From assembly GCF_958979055.1 (NCBI RefSeq), contig NC_084896.1:19637501-19701500 (forward strand): DNA of 64,000 nt, written 5' to 3'. The position numbers were made by a program, and so were the translations under genes. Positions 1 through 11,842 of the stretch are shown here, in pieces. The notes below the pieces were generated by a model. That model did not search any database, was not told the origin of the DNA, and saw only the letters and a list, made by a program, of their open reading frames with translations. Numbering within the stretch: the first letter of the stretch is position 1; every line of letters begins with the position of its first letter. The DNA comes from Alnus glutinosa. Lineage: Eukaryota > Streptophyta > Magnoliopsida > Fagales > Betulaceae.

Positions 1-1500
1 TAAAACAAAGTTAATAACTTAGAAATTACATAAAATAAATCAAAGCCTTTAATTAAAAATTTAACAAATATCTCATAGTAGTATTTTGAAATATTAAAGG
101 AACTAGCTACAAATTTATCATTTCTTTATATATTATCTTTTCTTTTTTTGTTTATTCTTTTTTTTTTTTCTTTTTCTTTTATTATCTCTCTTTCCTTATC
201 TTTTTTGCTTCTTTTTATCACTTTTTGACCTTGTTGACCGAAAGAGGGAAGGGGAGAATTTCCAGAAAATTCTCCTCTCTTCCTCTCTTCTTTTTTATTC
301 GTTCCTTTTCTTTTCTCTTGCTGGAAACCGAAAGTAAGAAGAGAGGAATAGTTTTTCTGTTGTCTTTTGCACAGCCCCGAGAGTGAGAGATGAGGAAATT
401 AAAGCTGGGTTTTAAGAGCTTCTATTTCTTTTCTTTACTGATTCTAAGCTAAGAAGGAGAAGAGAGAGCTGCTGTTTTTGGGAAAGAAACACAGAATTTC
501 TGCAGCAAATATAAAAACAGAGAGAAGAAGAAATATGCGTGAATGGATGAAGGGACCTCTCTATTTATAGACTACCTAAAGGGTTGAGATCACTTGCAGC
601 TGGAACTGATCAACAGTTGGGTGTTCGGTGAAGAAGGCAACACGTTGTTGATGAGCTGTGGGAGTGAGCTGGGCATGACGTGCGTGAAAGGGGGGTCTGC
701 ACTTAGCTTGGACGGCTGGATCTACAGGTGTATTTTGATCGAAGGCTCGGGAGATTGCAGGTGTCAATCGTAGATTCAAAGAATAAAATCACTAATATCT
801 CTTATCTCTAACTAATCATTCCTTGGTTCTAAACTTAGCACTAGAAGTCTATTCCTAACTGAATTTTTTTTTGGTTTCTCTGTTGATTGAGCTGGATTGG
901 GTGTTGGATGAGCTGGGTCGGGCTGAGCAAAAATCGTATGAAAACGGGTTGGTCTTGGCGTGGACTGGACTTGTGATCAAAAAGAAATAAATCTGAAAAA
1001 ATGGAAACCCACGTGAACCACTACCAATTTTATTAAATAAAAACTAGTCTCTTTTAAAAACATGAGGGCTGGGCTGATATTAATGATTCCATATGGGCTG
1101 GGCTAGAGGCTGGGTTCTTAAACATGTGGGCTGCTTGGGTCTTAAGAAATAGAAATGGGCGACAAATTATTATTGTTCAATTTTCAGCCAAATTAGGGGT
1201 ATAATTTTTTGCGGGTGTTTTTGCACACTAAACGGAGTTCAAAAATTATGAAATTCGGAGAGTAGCTAGAAGACTTCGAGACAAGCGTTTTGACTTTTGA
1301 ATCGACCAAAACGGAGTTTGTTTGACCCTATTTTCGTTATTCCAAAGTTTAAGGTCCGTTTGAACTTTTTATCAAATTAAAACTATAAATATTTTTAAAT
1401 GAATATTTATTTTCATAAATATTTATATTTATTCTTTTACTCTATTATTATGTCATAAATCGTATTTTAATATATTTTATTCAATATTTTAAAATACATG
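1..1500. other. Gene-free AT-rich stretch, probable old retrotransposon debris
   Basis: No convincing coding sequence. The stretch has pyrimidine-rich tracts (120-330), a purine-rich leader-like block (330-540), repeated GGGCTGGGCT motifs (about 1068-1135) and an AT-rich tail. Composition and motif style resemble non-coding parts of plant Ty3-gypsy elements, but no LTR ends, primer site or protein remnant could be fixed. The retrotransposon assignment is an inference. Confidence 0.35.
561..570 (-). promoter_or_regulatory. TATA-box-like CTATAAATAG on the minus strand
   Basis: Read on the minus strand this is a textbook plant TATA box. A leader-like segment rich in CT and AGA runs away from it toward the left window edge. 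The transcript it could serve lies outside the window, so its role is unproved. It may be an LTR promoter. Confidence 0.35.
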
Positions 1501-1699
1501 ATATTATATAGGGAGGCTGAAGAGCAAACGACGCACTACAATAGAGATGAAAATGTTTGAAACCCTAAAGGGCCAAGGCAAAATGTATCAAACTAAACAA
1601 GTAAACATATTGTAATGTATTGAAACGGCATTGCTTTGGTATTTAAAATACCAAAACGACGCCAACTCCCGTAAACGTAGTGTTATTTTTTATTGACTT

Positions 1700-2760
1700 C
1701 CTGTTGGTTTTTATTTGTTGGCTATATTATGTCGACAAAAATGTTACCATATTAGGGACTTCGTATTTTCAGAATAATATTGCAAGTATTTTAATCAATA
1801 ATGGAAATGACTGAACAATGGAAGATTTGCAATATATTTCTCAAGATAAGAAATAAATACTTGAAGAAGATCTTCTAAAGACTTTAAAGAATCAGAATAG
1901 TCGGTTTCTCTGTAGAGCGTTCGGACATACAAGATCAGTGTCCGAACGGAAGCCACAGAGAGTGTCTGTTCGATATATGTTCGAACGGCCCATCGGACAC
2001 AAATCACAAAAAGTTCATGTTCGCTACCAGTCTGGACGGCCCATTGAGCGCGAGCCACATAGAGTCCCTGTCTAGAAGGATGTCCAGACGCACAAGTGAA
2101 GATTGCAGACGGAGAAGCTTTTCCATGTAAATGTCCAGATGCTAGGTCAGCCCATCCGAACGTGCTTCAAAAAAATATGATATTGTTGTTACCTGTCCGG
2201 ACGTCGCCGCCTAGAAATCCGTTATTGACTTGTTTTAGAATTTTCAGAGCCTATTTAAAAGGACTTTTAGGAAGTGTTATTGTAAGAATTCTATAGAGAA
2301 TTCCAATGTGCTAAGAGAAGATTATTTATGCATAAATTGTTATATGTATTTATCTTAGAGTTTATTTGTGTTGTAACCGTTCAATCGTTGAAATCTAATT
2401 AGAGATGAGCTCTAGTTAAGGAAGTCAATTGAAGAATTCTCTAAACGGGTTTGAGAGAGAGATAGACAAGTAGACGCTTGTTAAAGTTCAAGTGAGTGAC
2501 TACTTCAAAAGGTTGTGAATATAAACTTCTTGTAACTGGCTATTTATTATATTAGTTGATTTCCTGGGTTTAGTTATTTCGGAGTTTTTTTTTTTTGTAC
2601 AAAGAGATTCCCCTTTATGATTAAATACCTATGTTATTTCTTTTTACCATTTTTTTTTTAATATTTGATTATCTGTTTAATTGCGATTATTTAGAAATCT
2701 AGATTTATTTTCAGTTCCAATTGTGGGAGAGAGGTAAAGTTGAGTTTGTCATTTCCAACA
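1700..2760. repeat. LTR-like dispersed repeat with GTCCGGACG/TTCGGACA motifs
   Basis: A block with recurrent short motifs (TTCGGACA, GTCCGAACG, GTCCAGACG, TGTCCGGACG) between about 1918 and 2212. It is followed by a leader-like segment (2230-2760) ending in T-rich DNA. The pattern is typical of plant LTR retrotransposon LTRs. Termini and target duplication were not identified, so limits are approximate. The short reading frames inside have no recognisable product. Confidence 0.4.
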
Positions 2761-3355
2761 CAAAAAATGTGGATTCTATTTGAAGGGAACCTTTTCGCCT
2801 TTGGTGTGGCGTTTAGGATTCAGCCTAAAAAGAATTCATTTTCTCGTGCTTTATTTGGCACTGAATTTCTTGCCATCAAACCCATTTACCAACTCATCCA
2901 CCAAACAAAGGAACACCTCCTTAATTTTCTCTGTTTAAATTTAATTTAATTTATTATTTTTTTTTTATAGAAAATAAAAAAAATTTAATTTAATTTAAAC
3001 GGTTAAAAAGATTTACAAGTACTTAAGAGCCAAATCCATCTCACAAAGTTGCTGAGGTAACTGAGGGTTACTTTACTATTATCGTTAAAACTTCACATTC
3101 TCACCTTTTGTGCAAGAACTTGTTTGATAATGCTTTTTAATGACAATTTTCACTTTTTAATAAAAATAAAATGAAAGTATTAACAAACAATTTAAACTAC
3201 AAAACATTCGTAAAATCACTTAAAATTATTTTCACGATTATGTCGTGATAACTATAAAAACAGAAAAAGCATCTCTAACAATTTTTTCAACCGAAGCAGC
3301 AAATCCTATAACTTCTTCTAGTGTTCATGTAGATGCTAAGAATAGTTTTACTTTC

Positions 3356-3388
<33 letters not shown>

Positions 3389-3954
3389 AAAAAAAAAAAA
3401 AAAACTATTGAACCAGAAAACAATTAATCAACCCCAATATCTCTACTACAATTTTGCCTTCTTGTCAAATAAAATTTCAAACTTATCCTTTATTTTACTA
3501 TTTAACAAAGTTATGAATATCTATTAAAAAAAAAAAAAAAACAAAGTTAAGAATAATCATAATCACGAGTGGATATATAGACTTAATTTCTTTACAAATT
3601 ACTTCACTTTGTTCTTATATATATATACTTCTCCCTAGCTTTCTAGTTTTCGTTTTTTTTTTTTTTTTTTGTTAAATACCTCACAAGTACATGTGGTTAG
3701 GCCTTGAATCAAATTGTCGCATCAGTTTCAAAAAGTGTCACAAGTCATACTTATCGTTAATAAAAAAAATCCAATCGGTACTTCCATCAGTTCTCAGCGA
3801 AATTTTTTAACGAACCTCCACATCACTCACCTTAGAATGCTGACACCTGTCCCTCATTCCATGTGGCCCAGGTATTACACGTGATACTTTGGGTCTCAGT
3901 GTCACGTGGGATGCGAAAAAAAAAAAAAAAAAATACTGATAAGCCTAATTTGGA
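2761..3954. other. AT-rich non-coding stretch with long A/T homopolymers
   Basis: Poly-T and poly-A runs lie at about 3380-3405, 3524-3541, 3652-3670 and 3916-3933. No protein or RNA gene could be recognised. The small open frames here are low-complexity artefacts. Confidence 0.5.
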
Positions 3955-4597
3955 TATCTAAAAGTGATAATCCCATTTTGCGGATGCGGATGCGGATGCT
4001 GATAAGCCTGATATTACTAGTATCCGTATCCGCATTTTCACCTCTAATTGTAAGGACTTCAATTTAGCATATATATATTGTCAGTTTTAATACCCACATA
4101 GACATAGAGATGAAAGGTTTAATTAAAAATAATTTTAAAATAATAATAATGACTATAATCTAAAAAATTCTATTACCATAAAAAATTTAGGAGATAATTT
4201 TAGTGCATGATGCCATTAATTTGTAATAATTAGTTTGTTTTAGTAATTGTAGATAGGTTTATATTTACCAGTAATAATTGGCTTTCATTCTCGGCATAAT
4301 CCACACAATCATGTGACATTTATTATTTTTGATTCCATTGAGAAAAACGGAAATCCAACTGTCACAAATTGCATTATTTAATCTTACATATAGATTTAAA
4401 TAGTAATTCAAAACGTTCATTACCTCATATGCGAATAGCGGATAATAATCACATTTAATAACTGCAATAATCATGTAGATACAGATAGTAATCATATAAT
4501 GTAAATACGAATATCTAAAGTGATAGCCGCATTTTACGGATGCGGATGCAGATATTATTAGTATCCACATTTTCACCTCTAATTGTAAGGACTTCAA

Positions 4598-4644
<47 letters not shown>

Positions 4645-4905
4645 TCGGTTTTAGTACCCAAATAGACATAGAGATAAAAGGTTTAATTAAAAATAATTTT
4701 GAAAAAACAATAATGACTATAATCTAAAAAATTCTATTACCATAAGAAATTTAGAAGATAATTTTAATTCATGATGCCATTAATTCGTAATAATTAGTTT
4801 GTTTTAGTAACAGTAGTTAGATTGATATTGATCGGTAATAATTGGCTTTCATTCTCTGCATTATCCACACAATCATATGACATTTATTATTTTTGATCCC
4901 GTTAA
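3955..4905. repeat. Direct tandem duplication, two copies about 535 bp apart
   Basis: The segment beginning with the GCGGATGCGGAT motif near 3980 and ending near 4335 recurs from about 4535 to 4902. Shared landmarks include TTTCACCTCTAATTGTAAGG (about 4036 and 4571) and ACATTTATTATTTTTGAT. The copies differ by scattered substitutions and by a long AT microsatellite in copy 2. A related sequence lies in opposite orientation at 8395-8520, so the unit is probably a dispersed element. Confidence 0.7.
4601..4640. repeat. (AT)20 microsatellite
   Basis: Uninterrupted AT dinucleotide run inside the second copy of the tandem duplication. The first copy has only a short run here, so the expansion came after the duplication. 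Confidence 0.95.
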
Positions 4906-5119
4906 TCCAACGGTCAGAGGACACAATTAAGACAACAAAATAAATACTAAAATTACGTAATCATTCGATCGTTTTACTCAGATTAAGGGTAAAGATCGTG
5001 CCTGTGACTGCTCCGAGTGAATGACACCGCCGCCAACAAACAACACTTGTCATAACCCCATTGCCTTAAACACATCCAAAAGTCCAATAACAGTACCCTC
5101 AATATTCCTCTAAATAACG

Positions 5120-5614
5120 AGACTGCCACAGCTCCCGCCGCCGCATGGAGAGATTAGCATAGGGATTCAACTATTCAAGTAGATAAGTATGGATGAGAGC
5201 TAGAAATAGAAGCAGAGGAACAGAACCCTAATATCAAACTGTATAACCGAATCAAAACCTCGATTTATTCGCCTCCGATATCTCCTCTTCCACGCTCTCC
5301 TCCTTCACTGACATAAACACTGAAAGATATTGTCTCTGTCTCTTAACTGCTTGCTCTATTGTTGAATTTTCTTTGACTCTTTTGGTGAATACTATTGTAA
5401 AATCTAAACGCCTCTACGTGATTTCCTTCTTTACAGTTCCGGAGAAAGAAAAAGGAACCGTGTATACATCTGTCCCCTGTCATTCCTTGTTCACAAATTG
5501 ATTGCTTTATTTGTTTTTTTTTGGGAAAGTTCCTTCCTTTCTTGCGTATACAATAAGTTTGAGCATTCCAAGATCGAATTGAAGTATCTTACTTTGTAAA
5601 TCTGCAAGACCCAC
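5120..5614 (+). promoter_or_regulatory. Putative 5' leader/promoter of the GTD-binding gene
   Basis: Mixed-composition DNA, less AT-rich than its surroundings, with CT-rich leader-like segments (5275-5350) directly upstream of the coding frame. No transcription start, TATA box or intron could be fixed with confidence. The assignment rests on position only. Confidence 0.35.
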
Positions 5615-6550
5615 ATGCAGATTCCGGGTGGTTTTTGCTTGTTGGTTGTTATTTGCGCTGTTCTTGAGTTGTACAAGAGGTTTTTCAAGAGCTTTCTGGG
5701 ATTTTTGGCCATGGATTGCGCCTCATGTTTGAAGTTTCTGAGTCAGAGCAGTGGGTTTGGATGTGGGTTTTTGGGGTTTGGGTGTTCCTCACAGGTTTTC
5801 AGTTTTTTGGAGTTGTTTTTAATTTTTGGTTTGGGGATTAAAGTTTTGCAACTTGGTTGGCACGGCAAGGGTTTGATGCATTTTTTGTGTGACTTTAGAG
5901 GCAAGTCAAGTAGTCTAAGAAATAGGTTTTGTCTGAAAAATGGTGAGTGTGGCTCTTTGACCTTCTTGGTGAGTTCAAATTCATCAACTAAGGACGATTT
6001 ACTTGTAAGCAAAGAGGTTACGAATTCAAATGGTGATGTTAAGGCAAAGGAGGTTTTGGAAGAGGACTATGAAGAAAATGAATGTTATGATGAGGATGAA
6101 GAGTTTGATGTAATGGCACTGAGAAAATTGGTGAAGATAGAAAGACAGCGAGCAAATGCTGCTAATGCAGAGCTTGAGAAGGAAAGAATGGCATCTGCAA
6201 CGGCAGCGGAGGAGGCAATGGCCATGATTTTGCGCCTTCAAACCATGAAGAGCTCAACAGAGATGCAAGCCAATCAATACCGCAGGTTGGCGGAGCAGAG
6301 GCAGCAATATGACCAAGAAGTGATCCGTTCTCTGAGATGGATTGTCATGGAACACGAGTCTAACAGGAGTTTGTTCGAGGATCAATTGAGGTTGTGTAAG
6401 AAAAAGTTGAAGCTATATATGAAGGGAGATGAAGTGGATGGACGTGAAGGGATTGATGCAAGTATGAATTTCTTAAATTCCACTACTACAAAAGATTGTC
6501 TTGATGATGAGCTAATTAGCTCTCTTGACATGGATTCCTTGATATTGTAA
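5615..6550 (+). CDS. GTD-binding (zein-binding, DUF593) domain protein, FLOURY1/myosin-binding-like
   Basis: Single-exon frame of 311 codons. The N-terminal third is hydrophobic, with likely membrane segments (about residues 7-20 and 50-80). An acidic linker (about 145-165) follows. A charged heptad-like coiled coil (about 168-255) comes next, containing ALRKLVKIERQRANAANAEL and the LAEQRQQYDQEVIRSL signature of the GTD-binding/DUF593 domain. Known family members are ER- or vesicle-anchored and bind zein bodies or class XI myosins through this coiled coil. Short proteins with an N-terminal anchor and one GTD domain fit the FLOURY1-like branch. An internal ATG at 5711 in a good context (GGCCATGG) would remove 32 hydrophobic residues and is a credible alternative start. 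No frame damage is visible. Family assignment is strong; the exact cargo is unknown. Confidence 0.85.
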   Translation: MQIPGGFCLLVVICAVLELYKRFFKSFLGFLAMDCASCLKFLSQSSGFGCGFLGFGCSSQVFSFLELFLIFGLGIKVLQLGWHGKGLMHFLCDFRGKSSSLRNRFCLKNGECGSLTFLVSSNSSTKDDLLVSKEVTNSNGDVKAKEVLEEDYEENECYDEDEEFDVMALRKLVKIERQRANAANAELEKERMASATAAEEAMAMILRLQTMKSSTEMQANQYRRLAEQRQQYDQEVIRSLRWIVMEHESNRSLFEDQLRLCKKKLKLYMKGDEVDGREGIDASMNFLNSTTTKDCLDDELISSLDMDSLIL

Positions 6551-7433
6551 CTTGTAAGTTACCAAGCATATGTTGAATAATACAATACATTCCAATATGT
6601 TTTAGTTGATTAATTTTCATGTAGCTCTCATTGATTTGATTTTCTGAGTTGGAGATTAAAATTTCATGCACCTAATATCTGTTCCCCCCCTTTCAGAGTG
6701 GTATATATATAGGCTTCGTAATCAGATAGTATTTTTCCATGTTAAAGTGTTTTGTAACGGAATGATTCGACATGAAATAGATACATATATATCTAGAATC
6801 TCATGAAGATGGATTGTTACCATTTCTTCACCTTTTGTTATTTGGTATGAATATTCTCTACTCACAGCTGCTCCTAATTGTTTTGGCTACTAGCTAGCAT
6901 TCTCTGTGAATGGAAGTATATTAATTTGTTACTGTTTATGCACATCAACGAACTCTCGGAATTTTTTCATCTTTTTGTCCTAATTGAGATACTAGAGTAG
7001 TTAATTACTTGCTTTATATTTAAAATTGCAATCAAAATGTTTTTTTTTTTCTTAATTCTTTTAAGATAGGATTGCATTTTCTACAAATTAAGATGTCTCT
7101 TTCAACCTATGAACTTTGGGTTATTTATACCTTCTCCAAATTCTCAACCCTACTTCCCCTAAACTCCCTCCCTGTTCCCCACCCCTTCCCATTTTCAGTC
7201 CCTTAGGATTCACCTCGATAGTTAATTCCAAGCAAATTGCTTGGTACGTTGCCCTTCTTGGTGATTTCGTTTTCAGGTGTTAGGTGTTATGCACCTTTCT
7301 TTGTTTTGTCTTTTCTTTATCTTTTCCTGTTTTAGCCATAGTTCTTATTTACCCTAAAGAAGCTCGATCTTCTTCTTGTATTCCAGTGACTTCATATCTT
7401 TTCCTGTCTTTTTTTTTTTTTCTTTTTTCTTTT

Positions 7434-7435
<2 letters not shown>
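6551..7435. other. Downstream flank of the GTD-binding gene
   Basis: 3'-UTR-like AT-rich sequence with AATACA/AATAAT signals just after the stop (about 6575-6590). No further gene is supported. The short frame around 7284-7487 is low-complexity and runs into the TA microsatellite. Confidence 0.5.

Positions 7436-7436
<1 letters not shown>

Positions 7437-7474
<38 letters not shown>
7437..7474. repeat. (AT)n microsatellite
   Basis: Uninterrupted AT dinucleotide run of about 38 bp following a T-rich tract. Confidence 0.95.
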
Positions 7475-7476
<2 letters not shown>

Positions 7477-7689
7477 TGCTACTATAAGTAATAACTAGTC
7501 AAGTTATAATTGAAACTCATTATAATTAATTATAGAGTTCAGTTTTACCTAGTAAAGAACTAATGTGAGACTTAATACACATGAACTCTTTTATAATTCA
7601 TCCTCACTCCATTTGGGTAATTCATTTTCTCAGTATGAAACTAACTTTTTAAGGTGTCACATACATGTAATAATATAAGTATATAAGAG

Positions 7690-7845
7690 CGAGGCATATG
7701 AATGTTAGGCGAGTGAAGCTAACGAGTCGAGCCAAACTTTATATGAGTTAGACTCGTGAGCGTTAATCAAGTTGGGCGGAACTTTATATGAGCTAGGCTC
7801 GCGAGTGTTAATCAAGTTAAACCAAGTTTATACGAATATCTATCA
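7690..7845. repeat. Degenerate 45-bp tandem repeat
   Basis: A unit containing AACTTTATATGAG, then A/CTCG(T/C)GAG and GTTAATCAAGTT, occurs twice in full, with partial copies at each side. Spacing is about 45 bp. No coding potential is seen; it is probably part of a degenerate dispersed element. Confidence 0.6.
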
Positions 7846-8394
7846 TTTAATATTCAAGCGAATTTTTGCTTTCATCAACCGAATTCGAGTTAAAGTTGTC
7901 GAACGGACTTATTTATTTACAGCCCTACTATCGCATATCATAAGTTGTAAAATAGATATACTTGTAGCAGTACCCAAAGGGTTATTTGACCCCCTACTGA
8001 CTGCTGTGTTACTTCAAGAAAGAAAAATAGAAGTCTCTAATTAGGCTGCTTCTGTGAAAAGATTTTTGCTGGGACAAACTATTTCCTTGGTCCCTTTATC
8101 AACTATATATCCTAGACGTATGGCCCAAGGCGATCGATCTAGCTAGTTCAGGTCAATAATAAAGAAGCCAAGAATTGTAGGCCATGGCCAGATCTTCCAC
8201 ATCAAGTAAGTAGTAACTGACCCGATACTCTGCAGCAAACCATCAATTTCGGGAGTAGTGTGACCAAGTCATGGAGAGCAGTACCCAGAAAATGCAACCC
8301 AAATGCAACGCTGCCCATGGCTTCAACTCTCCGACACCAATAATGGTCAACAACGCAATGAGACTCAACCTAATTACATCGATTACATGTCATT

Positions 8395-8520
8395 AGGGGC
8401 GAAAATGTGGATATAGTTATTAGCAATATCCGTATCCACAGCCGCATAATGCGGTTATCATTTTTAAGCATTCGCATTCGTGCGGTTATTAATTAAACGT
8501 AGTTATTATCCGCTATCAGC
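8395..8520. repeat. Dispersed repeat related to the 4.4-4.6 kb unit, inverted
   Basis: GCGAAAATGTGGATA, repeated 'rate-of-GCGGTTAT' blocks and TTATCCGCTATC are the reverse-complement counterparts of the GCGGATAATAATCAC and GTATCCACATTTTCACCTCT blocks near 4435-4580. Limits are approximate. Confidence 0.5.
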
Positions 8521-8867
8521 ATATGTAGTAATGTCTATTTTGGATTACTATTCAAATCTATATGCAAGCTTAAATAAATTAAGATTTTACTTGTTATGCA
8601 ATTCATTATTATCAGTTATAGAGGGTCATTGTTTCATAGATCGAGTACGTAATTAAAATTTAGATTACTCAGAGAAAAGAAATAAAGTAATTAAATGTAT
8701 TAAAATATAATTTTGAGATGATAGTAAAGTACGATTATATTCTTTTCCTTCTTTTGGTAAACGAAATTATTTTTTTCAAAGATTTCAAATTACTATATTT
8801 TTAAATTCACGTGATACACAACTTTAATAAGAAGTCACGTAAATAAAGCTAGCTAGTGTGGATTACC

Positions 8868-9025
8868 TATAAGGGGACTGATCGCTACACAAAAGGTTGT
8901 GCACAACCCACTCATATTGGTGGGTCTTGTGCACAACCTACTCACATTGGTGGAACCCACCCACTTACGTGGATTCCGCCGATGAGTGGTTGTGCACAAT
9001 TTTGTGCAGTAAGCTTTTCCTTACC
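8868..9025. mobile_element. Palindromic MITE-like element, GTTGTGCACAACC family
   Basis: The end sequences CCTATAAGG and CTTACCTATAG are near inverted repeats. GGTTGTGCACAACCCACTCA near the left is mirrored by TGAGTGGTTGTGCACAA near the right. There is no coding sequence. Size and foldback structure fit a non-autonomous terminal-inverted-repeat element. The target duplication was not resolved. Confidence 0.55.
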
Positions 9026-9284
9026 TATAGATGGTAATTGATATTAAAAATGGGATTTGGCTTGTATGAGGTACAATGCAAGTGCGACATATCTGCGCTT
9101 ATAAAATGGACGGAGAAGGTTATTGTCAAAATTTTTAAAATACACGACGTCGTCTGAACTAACGGACTCATATACACGCAAGAAACGTCTAATTTTAAAG
9201 ACAAATTGGTGGACAGCCTCCCACCTAGAGAGTGGTTCAAACATGAAGGAAAAAATAGAAAAAAAGAAAGGGATTTGATTCTTA

Positions 9285-9395
9285 CACTACACCAGCACAA
9301 CAAGTGCATAATACCCCCTCACATGGGGTGGGCTGGACCTCACCCCCATGTGAGGAAATGTTGTACACTTGTTGTGATGGTGTTGTAAATCTATC
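9285..9395. mobile_element. Palindromic MITE, ACAACAAGTG family, divergent member
   Basis: CACAACAAGTGCATAAT on the left pairs with GTTGTACACTTGTTGTG on the right, around a centre containing CCTCACATGGGG and CCCCCATGTGAGG. The same ACAACAAGTG arm and CTCACATGAGG core appear in the elements at 57432-57570 and 60301-60440, so this is a divergent family member. Confidence 0.6.
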
Positions 9396-9629
9396 ATTTT
9401 CCAAAAAAACAAAAAAAAAAAAAGGACCTGTAGAGCCAAATACAAGATCCAAGTAATTGTTCTCTCGCTTCCTTCTCATACCCACGAGCAAACCAGCAAG
9501 AGTTTCAAGGACCACCTGACCAGTCCTCACCACCACTGAGCTTGCCAAAAATTGGTGATAAAATGGGAATTCCCCATAGTGCCTGGCCTGTCCCAGAAAC
9601 AGATATATACATATATATATATATACACA

Positions 9630-9835
9630 CAGTGGCGGATCTAAAGTTAACAATTTGGAGGGGCTAAATTGAAAAGAAAAAAAATTTAAGAGAGTAAAAC
9701 TAAAATAAAACATAAAAAATTTAGGGGTAAAATTTTAATTTTTTTAGAATTTTTTTTTTTTTTGAAAAAAATCTTGGGGTTTGGGGGCAGGCCCCCTTGG
9801 CCTCTTAACGGGTCCGGCCCAGCTTGCACAATTAT
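9630..9835. repeat. Dispersed repeat (GTGGCGGATC...GGCCCCCTTGG type), copy 1
   Basis: It starts CAGTGGCGGATCTA, passes GGAGGGGCTAAATTGAAAA and AAATTTAGGGGTAAAATTTT, and ends in GGGGGCAGGCCCCCTTGGCC. The same order of blocks recurs at 21330-21525, which establishes it as an interspersed repeat of about 200 bp. The class is uncertain: it could be a MITE, a SINE or a terminal fragment of a larger element. Confidence 0.6.
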
Positions 9836-9944
9836 CCTACAGCCTCAAGATATATAAATTGGACCTATATGCATGGTCCACTCTATGTGTTTTAATTGTG
9901 AAATAATTATACAATATGGATTGTGTATGATTCACTCCTAATAT

Positions 9945-9962
9945 ATATATATATATATATAA
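9945..9962. repeat. Short TA microsatellite
   Basis: Run of AT dinucleotides in otherwise unannotated AT-rich DNA (9836-10217), where no gene is visible. Confidence 0.8.
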
Positions 9963-10217
9963 CAACTGTTGATGAAAAGATTTAAAAAAAAAAAAAAGGC
10001 AATCGGCTTATAGGTATAATTAACGACATCAAAGTTTACGTATAAACCCCAAAGAAGAAACATTTGAGTTTGAGAAACTGCTTATAAGAGTTGAGATGCG
10101 ATTTCAATGAGTTTTGTACCTCCAAGAAATTAACCAATATATTAAGAGCAGTACAACAATCCACTTCCGTCTTGGTTTGGTAAAGGAACAGTTAAAACTT
10201 AAAATATGTACGTGGTT

Positions 10218-10402
10218 GTTCAGGAAGGGAAATGCTGGATGGGGGACACTCATCCGTCCCCCATCATCCATATATAATAAAAAAATAAATTTTTATTAAA
10301 AAAGTTGGCTTTGATGGGACATCAAAGCTAACTTTTTAATAAAAAATTATTTTTTTATAATAAAATGCTCACAGGGGACGGATGAGCGTCCCTGTGTAGC
10401 AA
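10218..10402. mobile_element. Palindromic MITE, family E, copy 1
   Basis: GGGGGACACTCATCCGTCCC on the left is mirrored by GGGGACGGATGAGCGTCCC on the right. Inner arms TTTTTATTAAAAAAGTTGGC and GCTAACTTTTTAATAAAAA flank a TGATGGGACATCA centre. The whole element folds into one hairpin with no coding sequence. A second member lies at 33905-34075. Confidence 0.75.
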
Positions 10403-11842
10403 GTCTCGTTCAGGAAAGTTAAGACATATAAAAGGATAAAAAATAAAAGAGAAAAACTCTGAAAAGCCAAAACTTTTATAGGAAGTTGGGGCCATTAGGT
10501 AATAGGAAAATATTCTTGCATAATAACATTGTACAACTTATGACAATATTATTGTGCAAGAATCATTTCTCAACCAGGCATAACATAACTATTTGGGCGA
10601 GTCAGTTTGCTCATTGCCTCGTCTACACGTCAAACAAGGCCTCGACCAAGTTCAGCAACTACTATTAATTGGCCTCTAGAACTTTCTTCCATAATGAACC
10701 ATTTGATTATGATATGATCTATCACATTGCCAGATCATGGCCAATTAGACAGGACCATTTCCAGCCTGATCGATCAACACAATATAAAGAACTCTAGCTC
10801 ATCTAAAAGAAACTAATAAAAAGTGCTAGATTATTCATAACCATAGTAGCCTGGACATGGTACAAGCCATGACTTTAAAAAGAAACCAGATATCTTCACA
10901 ACAGAGATGAAGAAAGAAGCTGAAAATAGTTCCGCCAGGTGTTTAGATTAGTTAATATGTACAATATATGTCTATTTTAGTTAATATGTATGTAACAATG
11001 TAGATTTTCCAAAAAAAAAAAAAGGGAAAAAAAAATTAATGTAATAAGTTTTAAGTACAATCATAACATTAAAATAGTTTCTTGTTTATACAATATATAT
11101 TCAAGAATCGTGCAAAACGTCTAATTATTGAAACCAGAACTTTCCAGGGAGGATTCAACCCACCAAATCTGTTTTCTTCTATGAAGAATTATCGAGTTTT
11201 CATTCCACATGTTGTTGTAATTTGGATTAAGATAAGATTAATAGTCGTAAGGCGAATAAGTCACAAACCATGTGTATATGCGACCATTGTTTTGTTTACC
11301 AAATTAACTTGACTTTGTTAGTTTTGACTATACGGCTATCATCTCCCTCAAGACAAATCCACATTAAGCTTCCATCATAATTAACGCTAAATTAATTATC
11401 AAAAGCTAGCATGAATTAATTGCCATTTCTTAAGAGTAGTGACATAGAAATGCCTTCTTTTTTTATTTATTTATTTTTTTAACCTGAGCAAAAGCAGAAA
11501 ACAGAAAAGCTAGAAATGGAAAATAAGGAGGGAGGGAAAATGAAAGGGCTTAAGGCTCCGAAAACGTAAGGCTTGCTAACTCCAGTGGCGTTTGACGACT
11601 CTTAATGAACTCCAGTTTGGTGGCTGGCAACCTCCGGTAGACTAGCAGAGAATGAATTGCGAGAGGCAGTGCGTGTGAAAAGGAAAAGTTCAAATTCAAA
11701 AAATAATTTTCTTACAAAATTTTACGTCAAAACAAACAGAGCATATATAAAATCACCGATGAGGAATAAAACGCAAGAAGGGAGGGAGAAAATGGAATGC
11801 TTTCATATACAACCATCTAGCAAGGTACAAAATGAATCATCG
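10403..11842. other. Non-coding stretch downstream of the broken LecRK
   Basis: AT-rich DNA with short homopolymers (about 11012-11035). The portion next to 11842 would be the 3' flank of the minus-strand LecRK. No other gene, RNA or clear transposon end was recognised. Confidence 0.4.

Noticed and set aside
1795..2296. Short frames on both strands with repeated VRT/VRTL motifs
   Set aside because: They follow the repeated GTCCGAACG-type motif of an LTR-like block; not protein coding.
4265..4669. Open frame of 134 codons on the minus strand
   Set aside because: It begins in the AT microsatellite (YIYIYIY repeats) and runs through a duplicated non-coding unit. No family resemblance.
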